Source of the DNA: Saprospiraceae bacterium
Lineage (GTDB): Bacteria > Bacteroidota > Bacteroidia > Chitinophagales > Saprospiraceae
Length of the DNA: 64,000 bases
Assembly (NCBI GenBank): GCA_020630495.1
Contig: JAHDBH010000001.1
Span: 1-64,000 of the forward strand
Direction of reading: 5' to 3'
This document shows, in pieces, positions 34,610 to 43,082 of this stretch. The position numbers were made by a program, and so were the translations under genes. The stretch's first letter is position 1. The number at the start of each line of letters is the position of its first letter. The notes below the pieces were generated by a model. It saw only the letters and a list, made by a program, of their open reading frames with translations. It did no database searches and had not been told where the DNA came from.

Positions 34610-36235
34610 CTACTCAAAAGACAGCGTCAGGAATCTCTCCTTCCTGAGCAGCTCACAGTATATGACCATCAGGTCTTCGCTAATCTGCCTGTGGATCTTG
34701 GGGCGAGCGATGACTTTGGCATCCTGGAGACTATACAGTAGGTGCCTGCTTTGTGCGCCTGATTTGGTGAGGTGTACCATATTGATGACATCATTATTCT
34801 GGCGACCATATCTGAACACTTTCCCTTTTCCATCATATTCCAGATTTCTTGGGTCATCATTAAAGACAAAGTAGAGTTCATCATTCACGAGCTGCACCGC
34901 ATAGGAAAGGTAATGACCATTATCGTTTGTGCTCTGTTGTCTTTTGGCAATTTTCTGCCTCCACTCCACCTCGCCTTTGGCAGTCATGCTGATCACCACG
35001 ATATCATTGTGAATATACTGGATGTCTCTCGCTCCCAGATTATTATTTAAAGCGCCGTTGTTAGCCCCATATCTCCAAAATGCATTTTCGGCCACGAGAT
35101 ATAGGCCACCATCTTTGCGCTGTATGATGTCATAGAGCTCGTAGTCCGTGAGCTCATTATCCTTGCCAGCATCATCGCGCCGCGCTATGCGCTTCTTCTT
35201 GCGGCGATTGAGATTCTGACCTAGGAACTCTACGTCAAACTTGCTAAACTCTCTACTTACCGTCTTGCGAGTCTCTTTGTCAATCTGCAAGTGAAAACTC
35301 CCTTGGATGTCATCCAAGTCACGGTCACCATAGAAACCTACGCATATGATATCTCCACTGGCAAGTACGGAAGTCACCATCTGAGTGAGAAAGTATCCAC
35401 CATCTTCTATTTCGTAAGTTCTTACATCCTTACCTCCATTCCAGTAGCTCGTGAGCTCATACTTGTAATTGGGCTCGCCATTTCTGCTGTCTCTGAGTGT
35501 CCTATCGTAGATCTTGGAGAGGACGTAAAGATTGCCGTCATTATCCATGTCATAGGAGGTCGGTATGGTGATTTCATCCTGCTGAGCACGCGGACCACCG
35601 ATTCTATATAGCTCCTCAAAGTCAGAATCTAGCACTTGAGTACTCTGCGATCTGAGTCCATCTCTTCCTAGAGGTCCATAGCTCGTCAGCAACAAGAGGC
35701 GCCCGTCTGGCGATAGACCATAGCCGAAGTTGCCGCTATTGGCTCTGCTCGTGCCAGCGTAGCTGAGTCTTGCTACGAGACGAGGCTGGCCTAGAGCAGC
35801 TAGATCGTAGGAGTCAAGTTTCTGAGCATAGAGCTTTCTCGATTTGTCATCTGTGTCTATGACATTGTGGAAGAGGTAAAGCTGCCCATCCAGCATCAGT
35901 ACCACTTCGCTAAACGATCTGGTGGCTCTGCCGCTATCGTCCATGAGTTCTAGTACTTGTGATGCTAGGAGGCGAGAGGAGTAGTCATATTTTTCTAAGC
36001 TATATTGTACTTTATTACCCACGATCCCTGCTACCCTGCTTTTAAGCGCAAAGTATCCTTCGTCATCCTGTCCTACGATGTAGACGAGCGTCTCCTGGGG
36101 ATCTTTCTTGTGGACGGCGCTGAGATGCGTACGGAGGGTTTTGGTCTGAGCATTGACGCTGCTAGGTATGCCTGCCAGCAGCACCACGAGCAAGAGATAA
36201 ATTGCTGTGATATGATTCTGAGTGTATAATTTCAT
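34610..36235 (-). CDS. Secreted protein of unknown function, propeller-like
   Basis: Hypothetical protein of 541 residues with an N-terminal signal (hydrophobic 11-25, cleavage after SSVNAQ). The mature part has repeated short strands with turn motifs such as GNFGYGLSPDGRLLLLTSYG, YDMDNDGNLYVLSK and IQRKDGGLYLVAENAFW, consistent with a beta-propeller fold. I recognise no family or catalytic motif and no T9SS tail, so periplasmic or outer-membrane placement is likely. It is divergent from the DUF1761 gene with only 20 bp between start codons. Confidence 0.7.
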   Translation of the reverse strand: MKLYTQNHITAIYLLLVVLLAGIPSSVNAQTKTLRTHLSAVHKKDPQETLVYIVGQDDEGYFALKSRVAGIVGNKVQYSLEKYDYSSRLLASQVLELMDDSGRATRSFSEVVLMLDGQLYLFHNVIDTDDKSRKLYAQKLDSYDLAALGQPRLVARLSYAGTSRANSGNFGYGLSPDGRLLLLTSYGPLGRDGLRSQSTQVLDSDFEELYRIGGPRAQQDEITIPTSYDMDNDGNLYVLSKIYDRTLRDSRNGEPNYKYELTSYWNGGKDVRTYEIEDGGYFLTQMVTSVLASGDIICVGFYGDRDLDDIQGSFHLQIDKETRKTVSREFSKFDVEFLGQNLNRRKKKRIARRDDAGKDNELTDYELYDIIQRKDGGLYLVAENAFWRYGANNGALNNNLGARDIQYIHNDIVVISMTAKGEVEWRQKIAKRQQSTNDNGHYLSYAVQLVNDELYFVFNDDPRNLEYDGKGKVFRYGRQNNDVINMVHLTKSGAQSRHLLYSLQDAKVIARPKIHRQISEDLMVIYCELLRKERFLTLSFE

Positions 36236-36255
36236 TAACTAAATAACGCAAGATC

Positions 36256-36765
36256 ATGGCTGAAAATTTCTACATGTACTTTCTCATCGCTCTGGTGCCA
36301 CTTCTCATAGGCTCGATTTATTATAGTCCTGCTGTCATGGGAAAGAGCTGGATGAGTGCTAACGGTTTCACAGCTGAGAGCCTAGAGGGCGGACGGATGA
36401 TTGTCATCTTTGGACTTACCTATGTATTCAGCTTGCTATTGACCGTGGGATTGCAAGCGATGTGCATCCATGAGATGGGTGTAGTACAGCTCGCTATGCC
36501 CGCTGCCATAGAACCGGGAAGTCAAGCACAAGCAGATGTGAATGCCTTCCTGAGTTCCTATGCGGGCAATTTCAGGACTTTCGGCCATGGAGCCGTCCAC
36601 GGGGCTTTATCCTGTATTCTTTTTGTACTTCCTATACTCGGTATAGTCGCACTCTTTGAGAGGCGTGGAGCTAAGTATATGGGAATCCATTTCCTCTACT
36701 GGCTACTGTGCTTTATACTTATGTCTGGACTATTGGCTTCTACTCTGGTCTTTGGCGCGCTATGA
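36256..36765 (+). CDS. DUF1761 family membrane protein
   Basis: Integral membrane protein of 169 residues. The N-terminus (ALVPLLIGSIYYSPAVMGKSWM) fits DUF1761, with the characteristic Tyr-Tyr-Ser-Pro after the first helix; three further hydrophobic segments follow (IFGLTYVFSLLLTVGLQAM; CILFVLPILGIVALF; HFLYWLLCFILMSGLLAST). Function is unknown. Its start is 20 bp from a divergent gene, so its promoter must overlap coding DNA or the start may lie further in (MYFLIALVP, 36274). Confidence 0.8.
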   Translation: MAENFYMYFLIALVPLLIGSIYYSPAVMGKSWMSANGFTAESLEGGRMIVIFGLTYVFSLLLTVGLQAMCIHEMGVVQLAMPAAIEPGSQAQADVNAFLSSYAGNFRTFGHGAVHGALSCILFVLPILGIVALFERRGAKYMGIHFLYWLLCFILMSGLLASTLVFGAL

Positions 36766-36837
36766 GCGAACCAGTGATATGATCCAAATATCGTTTTGAC
36801 AACAGCACGGTCTGGAGCTTAGTGTAGTACTAGAAGG

Positions 36838-37749
36838 ATGTTAACAAGTAGTCTTTCTCGTGGCGGTGTGCGTAGAAATGTAGATATTCGCACTGTGAAT
36901 CGACTCAGGACATTCTTTGGCATAGCCATACTTGTATGTGGCTTCTCGACGACTCAGGCTCAGCTGGATGAGATATCGCTATCCCTAGGAGGGGCTACCT
37001 ACTTCGGGGACCTTACTCCTACGACGAGCATCTTTAGTACAGGTAGAGAAAGCTACTCAGTCAGTGCTGGAGCGAGTTATGCACTCAATGATTATCTCTC
37101 CCTACGCGGGCAGATCAGTTTAGCGAAGTTTAGCGGTGATGATCAGTTTCAGCAAGATGAGAATCGGCGCTTACGCAATCTATCTTTTCGCAATCAGCTG
37201 ATAGAGGGTGCCGTATTGCTGGATTTCAATATCACGGATGCCTTCTCGAGGACTTACCAAGACCTCCAGATCCATGCTTTACTGGGCCTCGGTGTATACA
37301 GACACAATCCTCAAGCACAGCTAGATGGCACATGGTATGATCTTCAGCCGCTGGGCACCGAGGGGCAGATCCCGCGCGATAGTCTGAGTCTTCTCAGAGG
37401 ACCCTACAATCTCGTACAGATGGCCGTCCCTCTGGGATTCTATCTAGAGTATGAGATCAATCGGAACTTCAGTATAGGTCTGGAATACATGCATCGTATC
37501 ACCTTCACTGACTTTATAGACGATGTCAGTACACGCTATCCTGATCTAGATGCGCTGGAAACGCGCAACGGTTCCATAGCACGACAGCTCGCCTTCAGGA
37601 CTGTGGAGCTCGAGGGTATGGAGGATGCGACGCCACTAGGTATCAGAGGCAATAGTGAAGAGACAGATGCCTTCGCTACTCTGCAGCTGCGACTCATCTA
37701 CAAATGGTCTGGCTCCAAGGTGCGCTACTACAATCGTCGCAATCGCTAA
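36838..37749 (+). CDS. DUF6089-like outer-membrane beta-barrel protein
   Basis: Protein of 303 residues with a signal segment (FFGIAILVCGFSTTQAQ) and then LDEISLSLGGATYFGDLTP, a common opening of DUF6089 barrels in Bacteroidota. Later segments YSVSAGASYALNDYLSLRGQ, VPLGFYLEYEINRNFSIGLE and ATLQLRLIYKWSGSKVRYYN have barrel strand character. A GTG at 36898 would give a more compact signal peptide starting NRLRTFFG and may be the true start. Function is unknown, perhaps a structural or secretion-linked barrel. A hairpin terminator lies downstream. Confidence 0.75.
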   Translation: MLTSSLSRGGVRRNVDIRTVNRLRTFFGIAILVCGFSTTQAQLDEISLSLGGATYFGDLTPTTSIFSTGRESYSVSAGASYALNDYLSLRGQISLAKFSGDDQFQQDENRRLRNLSFRNQLIEGAVLLDFNITDAFSRTYQDLQIHALLGLGVYRHNPQAQLDGTWYDLQPLGTEGQIPRDSLSLLRGPYNLVQMAVPLGFYLEYEINRNFSIGLEYMHRITFTDFIDDVSTRYPDLDALETRNGSIARQLAFRTVELEGMEDATPLGIRGNSEETDAFATLQLRLIYKWSGSKVRYYNRRNR

Positions 37750-37932
37750 TATCCGCAGACTGTCTCCTAGAGAGATTTATTCTGAATGTCAAGGCTAATC
37801 CAGTCCGCTCTGTGGCTGCACATGTCTAGACATTGTAGTCATCGTACTCCTGGATAGCTCCTCCTTCCAGGCACCCTATATATCTAAGCTAGCTATCCCC
37901 AGGTCACTGTAGATCATGATTCATAAGAGGGA

Positions 37933-37959
37933 AAATGCACCGCAGAGGGTGCATTTTTC
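37933..37959 (+). terminator. Rho-independent terminator after the barrel gene
   Basis: AAAATGCACC pairs with GGTGCATTTT around a 6-nt loop and ends in a T-run. It lies 184 nt past the stop codon. Confidence 0.65.
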
Positions 37960-38062
37960 GCGGCTCCGCAAGAATACTCACATAATTATCGCTCATCTAT
38001 GTTAAAATACCTTATTCGTAGATGACTCATATACAGATTTTTACATAGTTGATATTTATATA

Positions 38063-38070
38063 TATCTTTG
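38063..38070 (+). promoter_or_regulatory. Upstream -7 box TATCTTTG (first of two)
   Basis: Exact TAnnTTTG inside the AT-rich stretch, 118 nt before the small ORF. Its transcript would include two copies of the TATGTGTTAAT word. Confidence 0.5.
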
Positions 38071-38083
38071 AAATACGATTTTT

Positions 38084-38113
38084 CATCTATGTGTTAATCT
38101 TATATGTGTTAAT
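38084..38113 (+). repeat. Direct repeat TATGTGTTAAT (two copies)
   Basis: Two copies of TATGTGTTAAT a few bases apart, with a third divergent copy (CTATGTTAAA) near 37997. Spacing of about 16 nt fits stacked regulator sites. Confidence 0.45.
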
Positions 38114-38152
38114 TACGGATATAAATCCTTGATTCACAGGTGTATAGCATGA

Positions 38153-38160
38153 TATCTTTG
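38153..38160 (+). promoter_or_regulatory. Proximal -7 box TATCTTTG (second of two)
   Basis: Exact TAnnTTTG 20 nt before the ATG of the 27-codon ORF, with a TTG about 21 nt further upstream. Confidence 0.6.
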
Positions 38161-38180
38161 TAAGTGAAACACCTACGTCC

Positions 38181-38264
38181 ATGATTCTTTCCATCCTCGC
38201 CGTGAGTACTGTGATCGCCCTGTGTGTGTACATCATAGTATCCTTATCTAGCAGTTCGCATTGA
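38181..38264 (+). CDS. Candidate 27-residue membrane peptide
   Basis: Open reading frame too short for the ORF track. It encodes one continuous hydrophobic helix (MILSILAVSTVIALCVYIIV) and a Ser-rich tail ending in His. An exact -7 box lies 20 nt before the ATG, giving it a normal Bacteroidota leader, and ribA starts 54 nt after its stop. A single-span small membrane protein or a leader peptide for ribA are both possible. There is no clear Shine-Dalgarno sequence, which is usual in this phylum. Confidence is limited by length. Confidence 0.5.
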   Translation: MILSILAVSTVIALCVYIIVSLSSSSH

Positions 38265-38318
38265 TCTCGTCGGTCTCATGAACTCTCAGCCCTCGCTGGG
38301 GTTCTATCCGTTGCAGAG

Positions 38319-38909
38319 ATGATTCACAAACTTCAGACCATAAGTATGCCCACACAGTGGGGTAAATTTGATATGAGTGCCTATGCGCACTCTGATCAAG
38401 AACCCATGCCGCACATCATACTTACGCCCCAGGGTAGACCACCTGGAACGGAGTCCATCGTGCGTATACATTCTGAGTGTTTCACAGGTGATCTCCTGGG
38501 AAGCTTTCGCTGTGACTGCGGTGAACAGTTGCACGAGTCCATGAGAGTCATACAAGAGCACGGCGGCGTACTCATCTATCTGAGACAGGAGGGCAGGGGA
38601 ATAGGCCTTATCAATAAGATGAAGGCGTATCAGCTACAGGATGACGGATATAACACTGTGGATGCCAATGTGCACCTCGGCTTTGAAGCCGATCAAAGGA
38701 CCTATGAGGATGCTCTAGCCATACTGCGCGATCTGAATGTAAAAGACATCATCCTGCTGACCAACAATCCTGAAAAGCTCAAGGCAATCGATGACTCTTC
38801 TGATCTGACTGTGGTGAAGCGTATGCCACTTATCATCCCTAGTCGTGATGAAAATAAAGCTTATCTTGACACTAAGCGGGAGGTATTTGGCCATTTGCTA
38901 GATAAATAG
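38319..38909 (+). CDS. ribA: GTP cyclohydrolase II
   Basis: First enzyme of riboflavin synthesis, 196 residues, a stand-alone RibA without the RibB domain found fused in many bacteria. The zinc site is visible as RIHSECFTGDLLGSFRCDCG with three Cys, followed by LIYLRQEGRGIGL and the catalytic and guanine-binding region; the C-terminus has ILLTNNPEKL. Length equals the E. coli RibA class. It probably shares a transcript with the small ORF upstream. No other rib genes are in the window. Confidence 0.93.
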   Translation: MIHKLQTISMPTQWGKFDMSAYAHSDQEPMPHIILTPQGRPPGTESIVRIHSECFTGDLLGSFRCDCGEQLHESMRVIQEHGGVLIYLRQEGRGIGLINKMKAYQLQDDGYNTVDANVHLGFEADQRTYEDALAILRDLNVKDIILLTNNPEKLKAIDDSSDLTVVKRMPLIIPSRDENKAYLDTKREVFGHLLDK

Positions 38910-38977
38910 ATGTAGATCGTCGAGATATGCGATGATCTTACGATATAGTTCTTTATCTTACTTGTAAATCTTTCATC

Positions 38978-39925
38978 ATGATACCAGCTACTATTGTTCC
39001 TTTTGCGATTCTGGGGTTTCTCTTGTTGATACTTCTACTATCGGGCATTTTTACTGTGAAGCAGCAGCGCGCCTATCTCGTGGAGCGATTCGGTAAGTTT
39101 CACAGTGTGAAGACTTCTGGCTTACAATTCAAGATTCCAGGGGTAGACAAAATCGCTGGCAAAGTATCGCTTAAGATCCAGCAACTTGATGTGATGGTAG
39201 AGACTAAGACCAAGGATGATGTATTCGTCAAGCTCAAGGTATCCGTACAGTACAAGGTGCTATCTGAAAAGATCTACGATGCTTTCTACAAGCTGGATAA
39301 TCCTCATGGACAGATCACCGCATTTGTATTTGACGTAATCCGGGCGGAGGTGCCTAAGATGAAGCTCGATGAGGTATTTGAGCGAAAGGATGATATCGCC
39401 ATCGCCATCCGTAGAGAGCTAGAAGGAGCGATGAATACCTATGGCTATGGCATCATCAAAGCTCTGGTCACAGATATAGATCCAGACGTAGAAGTGAAGA
39501 AGGCGATGAATCGTATCAATGCCGCAGAAAGAGAAAAAGTGGCTGCAGAGTACGAAGCAGAAGCGGAGCGTATACGCATCGTAGCCAAGGCCAAAGCCGA
39601 GGCCGAAAGCAAGCGCCTCCAAGGGCAAGGTATCGCCGATCAGCGCCGCGAGATCGCCAGAGGCCTTGAAGATAGCGTAGAAGTACTCAATAAAGTGGGC
39701 ATCAATAGCACAGAGGCCTCAGCCCTCATCGTTGTCACCCAGCACTATGACACGCTTCAGTCACTCGGAGAGAACAGTGCAAGTAATCTTGTCCTCATGC
39801 CCAATGCTCCATCCGCTGGCAGCGAAATGCTCAATCAGATGGTAGGTGCCTTCAGCACCTCGCACATGATCGGTGAGCAGATGAAAGAGATAAGAGAAAA
39901 GGGCAAGGCGAAGGTGCTTAAGTGA
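38978..39925 (+). CDS. SPFH/band 7 family protein (slipin/paraslipin type)
   Basis: Membrane-anchored scaffold of 315 residues. One N-terminal hydrophobic segment (IVPFAILGFLLLILLLSGIF) precedes the band 7 domain (VKQQRAYLVERFGKF, FKIPGVDKIAGKVSLKIQQLDV) and a long Ala/Glu/Lys-rich coiled coil (about 170-235, AEREKVAAEYEAEAERIR). The C-terminus is NQMVGAFSTSHMIGEQM. Such proteins form oligomers in membrane microdomains. The usual NfeD partner is not adjacent. Confidence 0.9.
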   Translation: MIPATIVPFAILGFLLLILLLSGIFTVKQQRAYLVERFGKFHSVKTSGLQFKIPGVDKIAGKVSLKIQQLDVMVETKTKDDVFVKLKVSVQYKVLSEKIYDAFYKLDNPHGQITAFVFDVIRAEVPKMKLDEVFERKDDIAIAIRRELEGAMNTYGYGIIKALVTDIDPDVEVKKAMNRINAAEREKVAAEYEAEAERIRIVAKAKAEAESKRLQGQGIADQRREIARGLEDSVEVLNKVGINSTEASALIVVTQHYDTLQSLGENSASNLVLMPNAPSAGSEMLNQMVGAFSTSHMIGEQMKEIREKGKAKVLK

Positions 39926-40333
39926 AGCACTGCGTGGACTCCATCCAGTAGGACTGATTGACTCGATGGTAGATATGGCCGTAGAGTCTATAAGAGGCCA
40001 GTTATAGCTAGCAAAGCGGAGACATTTGCACGTAAGTGCCAGGTCCCAGTACATTGCAGTGGTCGAGCATTTATTGTTAAAGGCCTGATTGTTGCTGAGC
40101 GATGATGATCTGCTCCACTCGATCTAAAGCTAATCATGGTAGGTGTATAGGAGCTTGTATCAGGTCAGCGGACTCGAGTGTCATGGAATCAACAGTGAGC
40201 ATGATTACATTGCGCGGTTTCGTATCCGAGCTAGCACATGCACTCCGCTAGTCTCGTTGACTTGGAAGATTCTGCGTACGCAAGCGCCCAGATGTATGAG
40301 GCCTTGATACACCTACGAGGAAATATACAACCT
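39926..40333. other. Intergenic region with one hairpin element only
   Basis: About 400 bp between the 3' ends of two convergent genes. It contains hairpin element copy 14 and a GCGTACGC palindrome near 40278. No terminator with a T-run and no plausible reading frame was found; the plus-strand ORF at 40238 is the antisense of the NqrM-like gene. Confidence 0.55.
40024..40039 (+). repeat. Mini-hairpin element copy 14 (ATTT foot, stem GCAC, GTAA loop)
   Basis: Reads ATTT, GCAC, GTAA, GTGC, intergenic. The 16-nt word is identical to copy 17, which lies 12 kb away inside a gene on the other strand. Confidence 0.7.
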
Positions 40334-40549
40334 CTAGGCCGCGGCATCCTTGAGCTCAGGCATCTTGCATGCTTCGTCTGCAGTCTTACCGCAGACGGTA
40401 CAGTCACCCATATTATTTTTGATCATAGGATTATTAGACGCGCACGAGCCTCTGAACTCCTGTCCAGTCACTATGTGCCGGATATTGATCATGACAAAGC
40501 TGAGTATCACGATCCCTCCTATGATTCCAAAAACGACTAAAAATTCCAT
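40334..40549 (-). CDS. NqrM-like Cys-rich small membrane protein
   Basis: Small protein of 71 residues: one membrane helix (VFGIIGGIVILSFVMIN) followed by a cytosolic Cys pattern, FRGSCASNN then DCTVCGKTADEACKMPE. The GSC-x(n)-CxxC-x(n)-C layout resembles NqrM, a maturation factor that helps insert an iron centre in Na+-NQR, and Bacteroidota homologues. No nqr genes are in the window, so the partner is not shown. Another Cys-rich small membrane protein is possible. Confidence 0.65.
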   Translation of the reverse strand: MEFLVVFGIIGGIVILSFVMINIRHIVTGQEFRGSCASNNPMIKNNMGDCTVCGKTADEACKMPELKDAAA

Positions 40550-40628
40550 CTAGTAAAGATACAGTCGCACTCGCTCAATTGTTCTTCCCTTATGAGAACA
40601 TTGCGATTTACATATCCTGTAATAAATG

Positions 40629-40657
40629 AAAAGGGGAACAGCCACTGGCCGTCCCCC
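40629..40657 (-). terminator. Rho-independent terminator of the Kazal-like repeat gene
   Basis: On the minus strand a GC-rich imperfect stem (GGGGGAC...GTTCCCC) is followed by TTTTCATTTATT. It lies 29 nt past the stop codon. Confidence 0.75.
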
Positions 40658-40685
40658 TCTTCGCTTTCTAAACCCCTGATTCTAT

Positions 40686-42185
40686 CTATTGCTTCACGAT
40701 TCTGTGTTCTATAACTTCCTGATCAGTGATGATCAGTACGCTGTAGTGTCCAGAAGTCAATCCAGTGAGATCAAAGCTCAGTGTATTCTTTCCGCTAGAG
40801 AGGTCTGTATCAAAAGTCTGACTGATATGACCTGATAGGGATCGCACTTGCACACGCGCCTCTGAGTCGTAGTCAGTATCCAGCACGATGACTACACGGT
40901 CAGTAGCAGGATTGGGATAGCTAGTAAGAGCGCTATGCTGCTCGAGGCTTTCGCCATCCAGGATCTGCATCACAGGGACGTCCTCGCGGATACCTTCTTC
41001 ACAGTCTACTATAGTGAGGCCAAGGCATTCGGCGATGCAGGCATTGGGTACAGCCAGGATCTCGTCCTCAGTGATCTGCACGCATACTACGTCTTCTGCA
41101 TCCCAGTCGGTGCTATCAACACACTCCACGAGACACATAAACATCATCGTATCTATATCTATCCATGGCTCATCGTCTGACGGGAATTCAGTGCAGTCGA
41201 CTACGTCATCAGCAGTATATCCTTCACACTCAGCAAAGCAGAGATTAGGGAATGTACAGATGATACCTGTCTCAGCATCTGTAAGTATGCAGATCCATTC
41301 TTCGTCTGGATCTATGTCGCAGTCGCACTCGCTTCCCCATGGATTGTCACCTAGATCGCATGAGACTACCTCATATCCCAGACACTCAGCTACACATAGG
41401 CTCATAGGAATTTGTAGGCCAAAGGAATCGACTACACAGACGATACTATCAGTCTCTGTACTAGCTTCACACTCGAGGATACATTCGATCAATGTAGAGT
41501 CCACACCCCAGTCAAAGTCGCACTCGACAATGTCTTCAGCCGTGAAACCAGCGCACTCTGCAAAGCACAGATTAGAGAAGGAAATCATATCTCCATACTC
41601 TGGATCCACTACGCAGACAGGCTCATCAGCTGGGTCATATGGGCAATCACAGTCGCTTCCACCAGGATTGTCTCCACACTCTATCACCACGAGACCGAGA
41701 CATTCTGCCACACATACTGGGACCACAAACTCTTCTCCTGTAGAGTCTATGGCACAGACAAGTTCTGGTCCTTCGCCATTACCTATGCATTCTATGATGC
41801 AATCCTCTATCTCCGTGGTTTCGCCGCTGCCACCTTCTTCGCATTCTGCTACATCATTCTCAGTATATCCAAAGCATTCTGCAACGCAGAGATTAGGGAA
41901 GAACAGTTGATCGCCTGTGGAAGGATCCTCTACGCACACTACCTCATCTGCAGGGTCGAGTTCGCAGTCACAGTCCTCTGGTAGGTCGATATCTACTTCG
42001 TCACAGTCGACAACTTCGAAGCCGATGCATTCTGCGATGCAAGCATTGGGTACAGTGATGACTGTGCCAGAGCTGTCTTGAGCGCACACAGGATCTATCG
42101 GTTCGTCTAGACAATGATCGCAATCCGTCTGCGCCGACAGCGCCAGCGTACAGAGCGAGAAGAATAGTAAAAAGAGCTTTTTCAT
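40686..42185 (-). CDS. Secreted Kazal-like seven-repeat protein with T9SS tail
   Basis: Secreted protein of 499 residues from MKKLFLLFF, with a signal peptide ending ALSAQ. It carries seven Cys-rich repeats of about 55-65 residues, with a core of the form (P/V)VC-x-D-x(n)-N-x-C-x-AEC-x-G that resembles Kazal-type protease-inhibitor domains. Two repeat types alternate strictly: one starts DCDC-x-DPADE, the other C-IxEC. The whole is highly acidic. A type A sorting domain (SYPNPATDR to HRIVKQ) closes it. An inhibitor or calcium-binding surface role is inference. The upstream start at 42284 is rejected because it would overlap mazG. Confidence 0.8.
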   Translation of the reverse strand: MKKLFLLFFSLCTLALSAQTDCDHCLDEPIDPVCAQDSSGTVITVPNACIAECIGFEVVDCDEVDIDLPEDCDCELDPADEVVCVEDPSTGDQLFFPNLCVAECFGYTENDVAECEEGGSGETTEIEDCIIECIGNGEGPELVCAIDSTGEEFVVPVCVAECLGLVVIECGDNPGGSDCDCPYDPADEPVCVVDPEYGDMISFSNLCFAECAGFTAEDIVECDFDWGVDSTLIECILECEASTETDSIVCVVDSFGLQIPMSLCVAECLGYEVVSCDLGDNPWGSECDCDIDPDEEWICILTDAETGIICTFPNLCFAECEGYTADDVVDCTEFPSDDEPWIDIDTMMFMCLVECVDSTDWDAEDVVCVQITEDEILAVPNACIAECLGLTIVDCEEGIREDVPVMQILDGESLEQHSALTSYPNPATDRVVIVLDTDYDSEARVQVRSLSGHISQTFDTDLSSGKNTLSFDLTGLTSGHYSVLIITDQEVIEHRIVKQ

Positions 42186-42257
42186 ATGGATGGTATTTTT
42201 TCTGTGGCAAAGGCGACTTGAGTTGACCTTTGCACGGTGAGTAAAAGATAAGTTGAT

Positions 42258-43031
42258 ATGAGTGATCACAGTACTAGTATGCAAGCCTTTGGGAAACTGT
42301 TACAAATTATGGACGAGCTCCGTGAAAAATGTCCCTGGGACAAGAAGCAGACCATGCTCACCCTGCGCAATCTCACGATCGAGGAGACCTATGAGCTTGC
42401 AGATGCCATCATGGACGGCGACATGCAAGGAGTCAAGGAGGAGCTGGGTGATCTCATGCTGCACCTATGCTTCTACGCCAAGATCGGGTCCGAGCAGGGG
42501 GCTTTTACTATGACGGAGGCTCTTCATAGTATCTCAGAGAAGCTGATAGCTCGTCATCCTCATATATACGGGGACCTTTCGGTCAAAAGCGAGGAGGAAG
42601 TCAAGAAAAATTGGGAGCAAATCAAACTCAGTGAAGGAAAGAAATCTGTGCTCAGCGGCGTACCCAAGTCCTTGCCAGCCATGGTAAAGGCCTATCGGAT
42701 GCAAGACAAGACCGCGCAAGTAGGATTCCAGTGGGACGATAGAGCAGGTGTCTGGGACAAGCTGCAAGAGGAGATGACAGAGCTAGAAGAAAGTGTCGCA
42801 AAGGGTAGCGCAGACGAGGTAGAAGAAGAGCTAGGAGACGTGCTATTTTCACTGATCAACTATGCTCGCTACCTCGGAGTAGACCCTGAGACCGCCCTAG
42901 AAAAATCCAATCGCAAGTTTAAGAGACGCTTCGAATATATCGAAGCACAAGCGCCCAGATCACTGACGGATATGACCCTACCAGAGATGGATGGGCTATG
43001 GGATGAGGCCAAAGCTAAGGAGTCCAGCTAG
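42258..43031 (+). CDS. mazG: MazG nucleoside triphosphate pyrophosphohydrolase
   Basis: Two-domain MazG of 257 residues that hydrolyses (d)NTPs to monophosphates and pyrophosphate, a house-cleaning and stringent-response role. Each half has the metal-binding EExxE...ExxD helix pair: EETYELADAI with EELGDLMLHL, and EEMTELEESV with EEELGDVLFSL. CPWDKKQT at the N-terminus is standard. Length matches E. coli MazG. It is divergent from the Kazal-like gene, 72 nt from its start codon. No mazEF toxin genes are present. Confidence 0.93.
   Translation: MSDHSTSMQAFGKLLQIMDELREKCPWDKKQTMLTLRNLTIEETYELADAIMDGDMQGVKEELGDLMLHLCFYAKIGSEQGAFTMTEALHSISEKLIARHPHIYGDLSVKSEEEVKKNWEQIKLSEGKKSVLSGVPKSLPAMVKAYRMQDKTAQVGFQWDDRAGVWDKLQEEMTELEESVAKGSADEVEEELGDVLFSLINYARYLGVDPETALEKSNRKFKRRFEYIEAQAPRSLTDMTLPEMDGLWDEAKAKESS
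42573..42588 (-). repeat. Mini-hairpin element copy 15 (TTTT foot, stem GACC)
   Basis: Minus strand reads TTTT, GACC, GAAA, GGTC, in the mazG gene over codons of DLSVKS, which fall in a variable linker. Confidence 0.5.
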
Positions 43032-43082
43032 GGCAAATAAGTAGGAAGTCAATACGGTGATGCAAGAGAAGATATATAGATG

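Larger units (their letters stand above)
37750..38180. other. Intergenic region with terminator, AT-rich repeats and two -7 boxes
   Basis: About 430 bp. The first half holds the terminator of the barrel gene. From about 37980 the sequence turns AT-rich, unlike its surroundings, and has three related words (CATCTATGTTAAA, CTATGTGTTAAT, ATATGTGTTAAT) and two -7 boxes 90 bp apart. It leads into a 27-codon ORF and ribA. No FMN riboswitch motif is seen. Confidence 0.6.

Noticed and set aside
37981-38180. FMN riboswitch upstream of ribA
   Set aside because: None of the conserved RFN-element motifs is present; the region is AT-rich with simple repeats.
41014-41910. 298-codon plus-strand ORF
   Set aside because: Antisense of the Kazal-like repeat gene; its Ser/His/Thr-rich repeats mirror the Cys/Glu/Asp repeats of the real protein.
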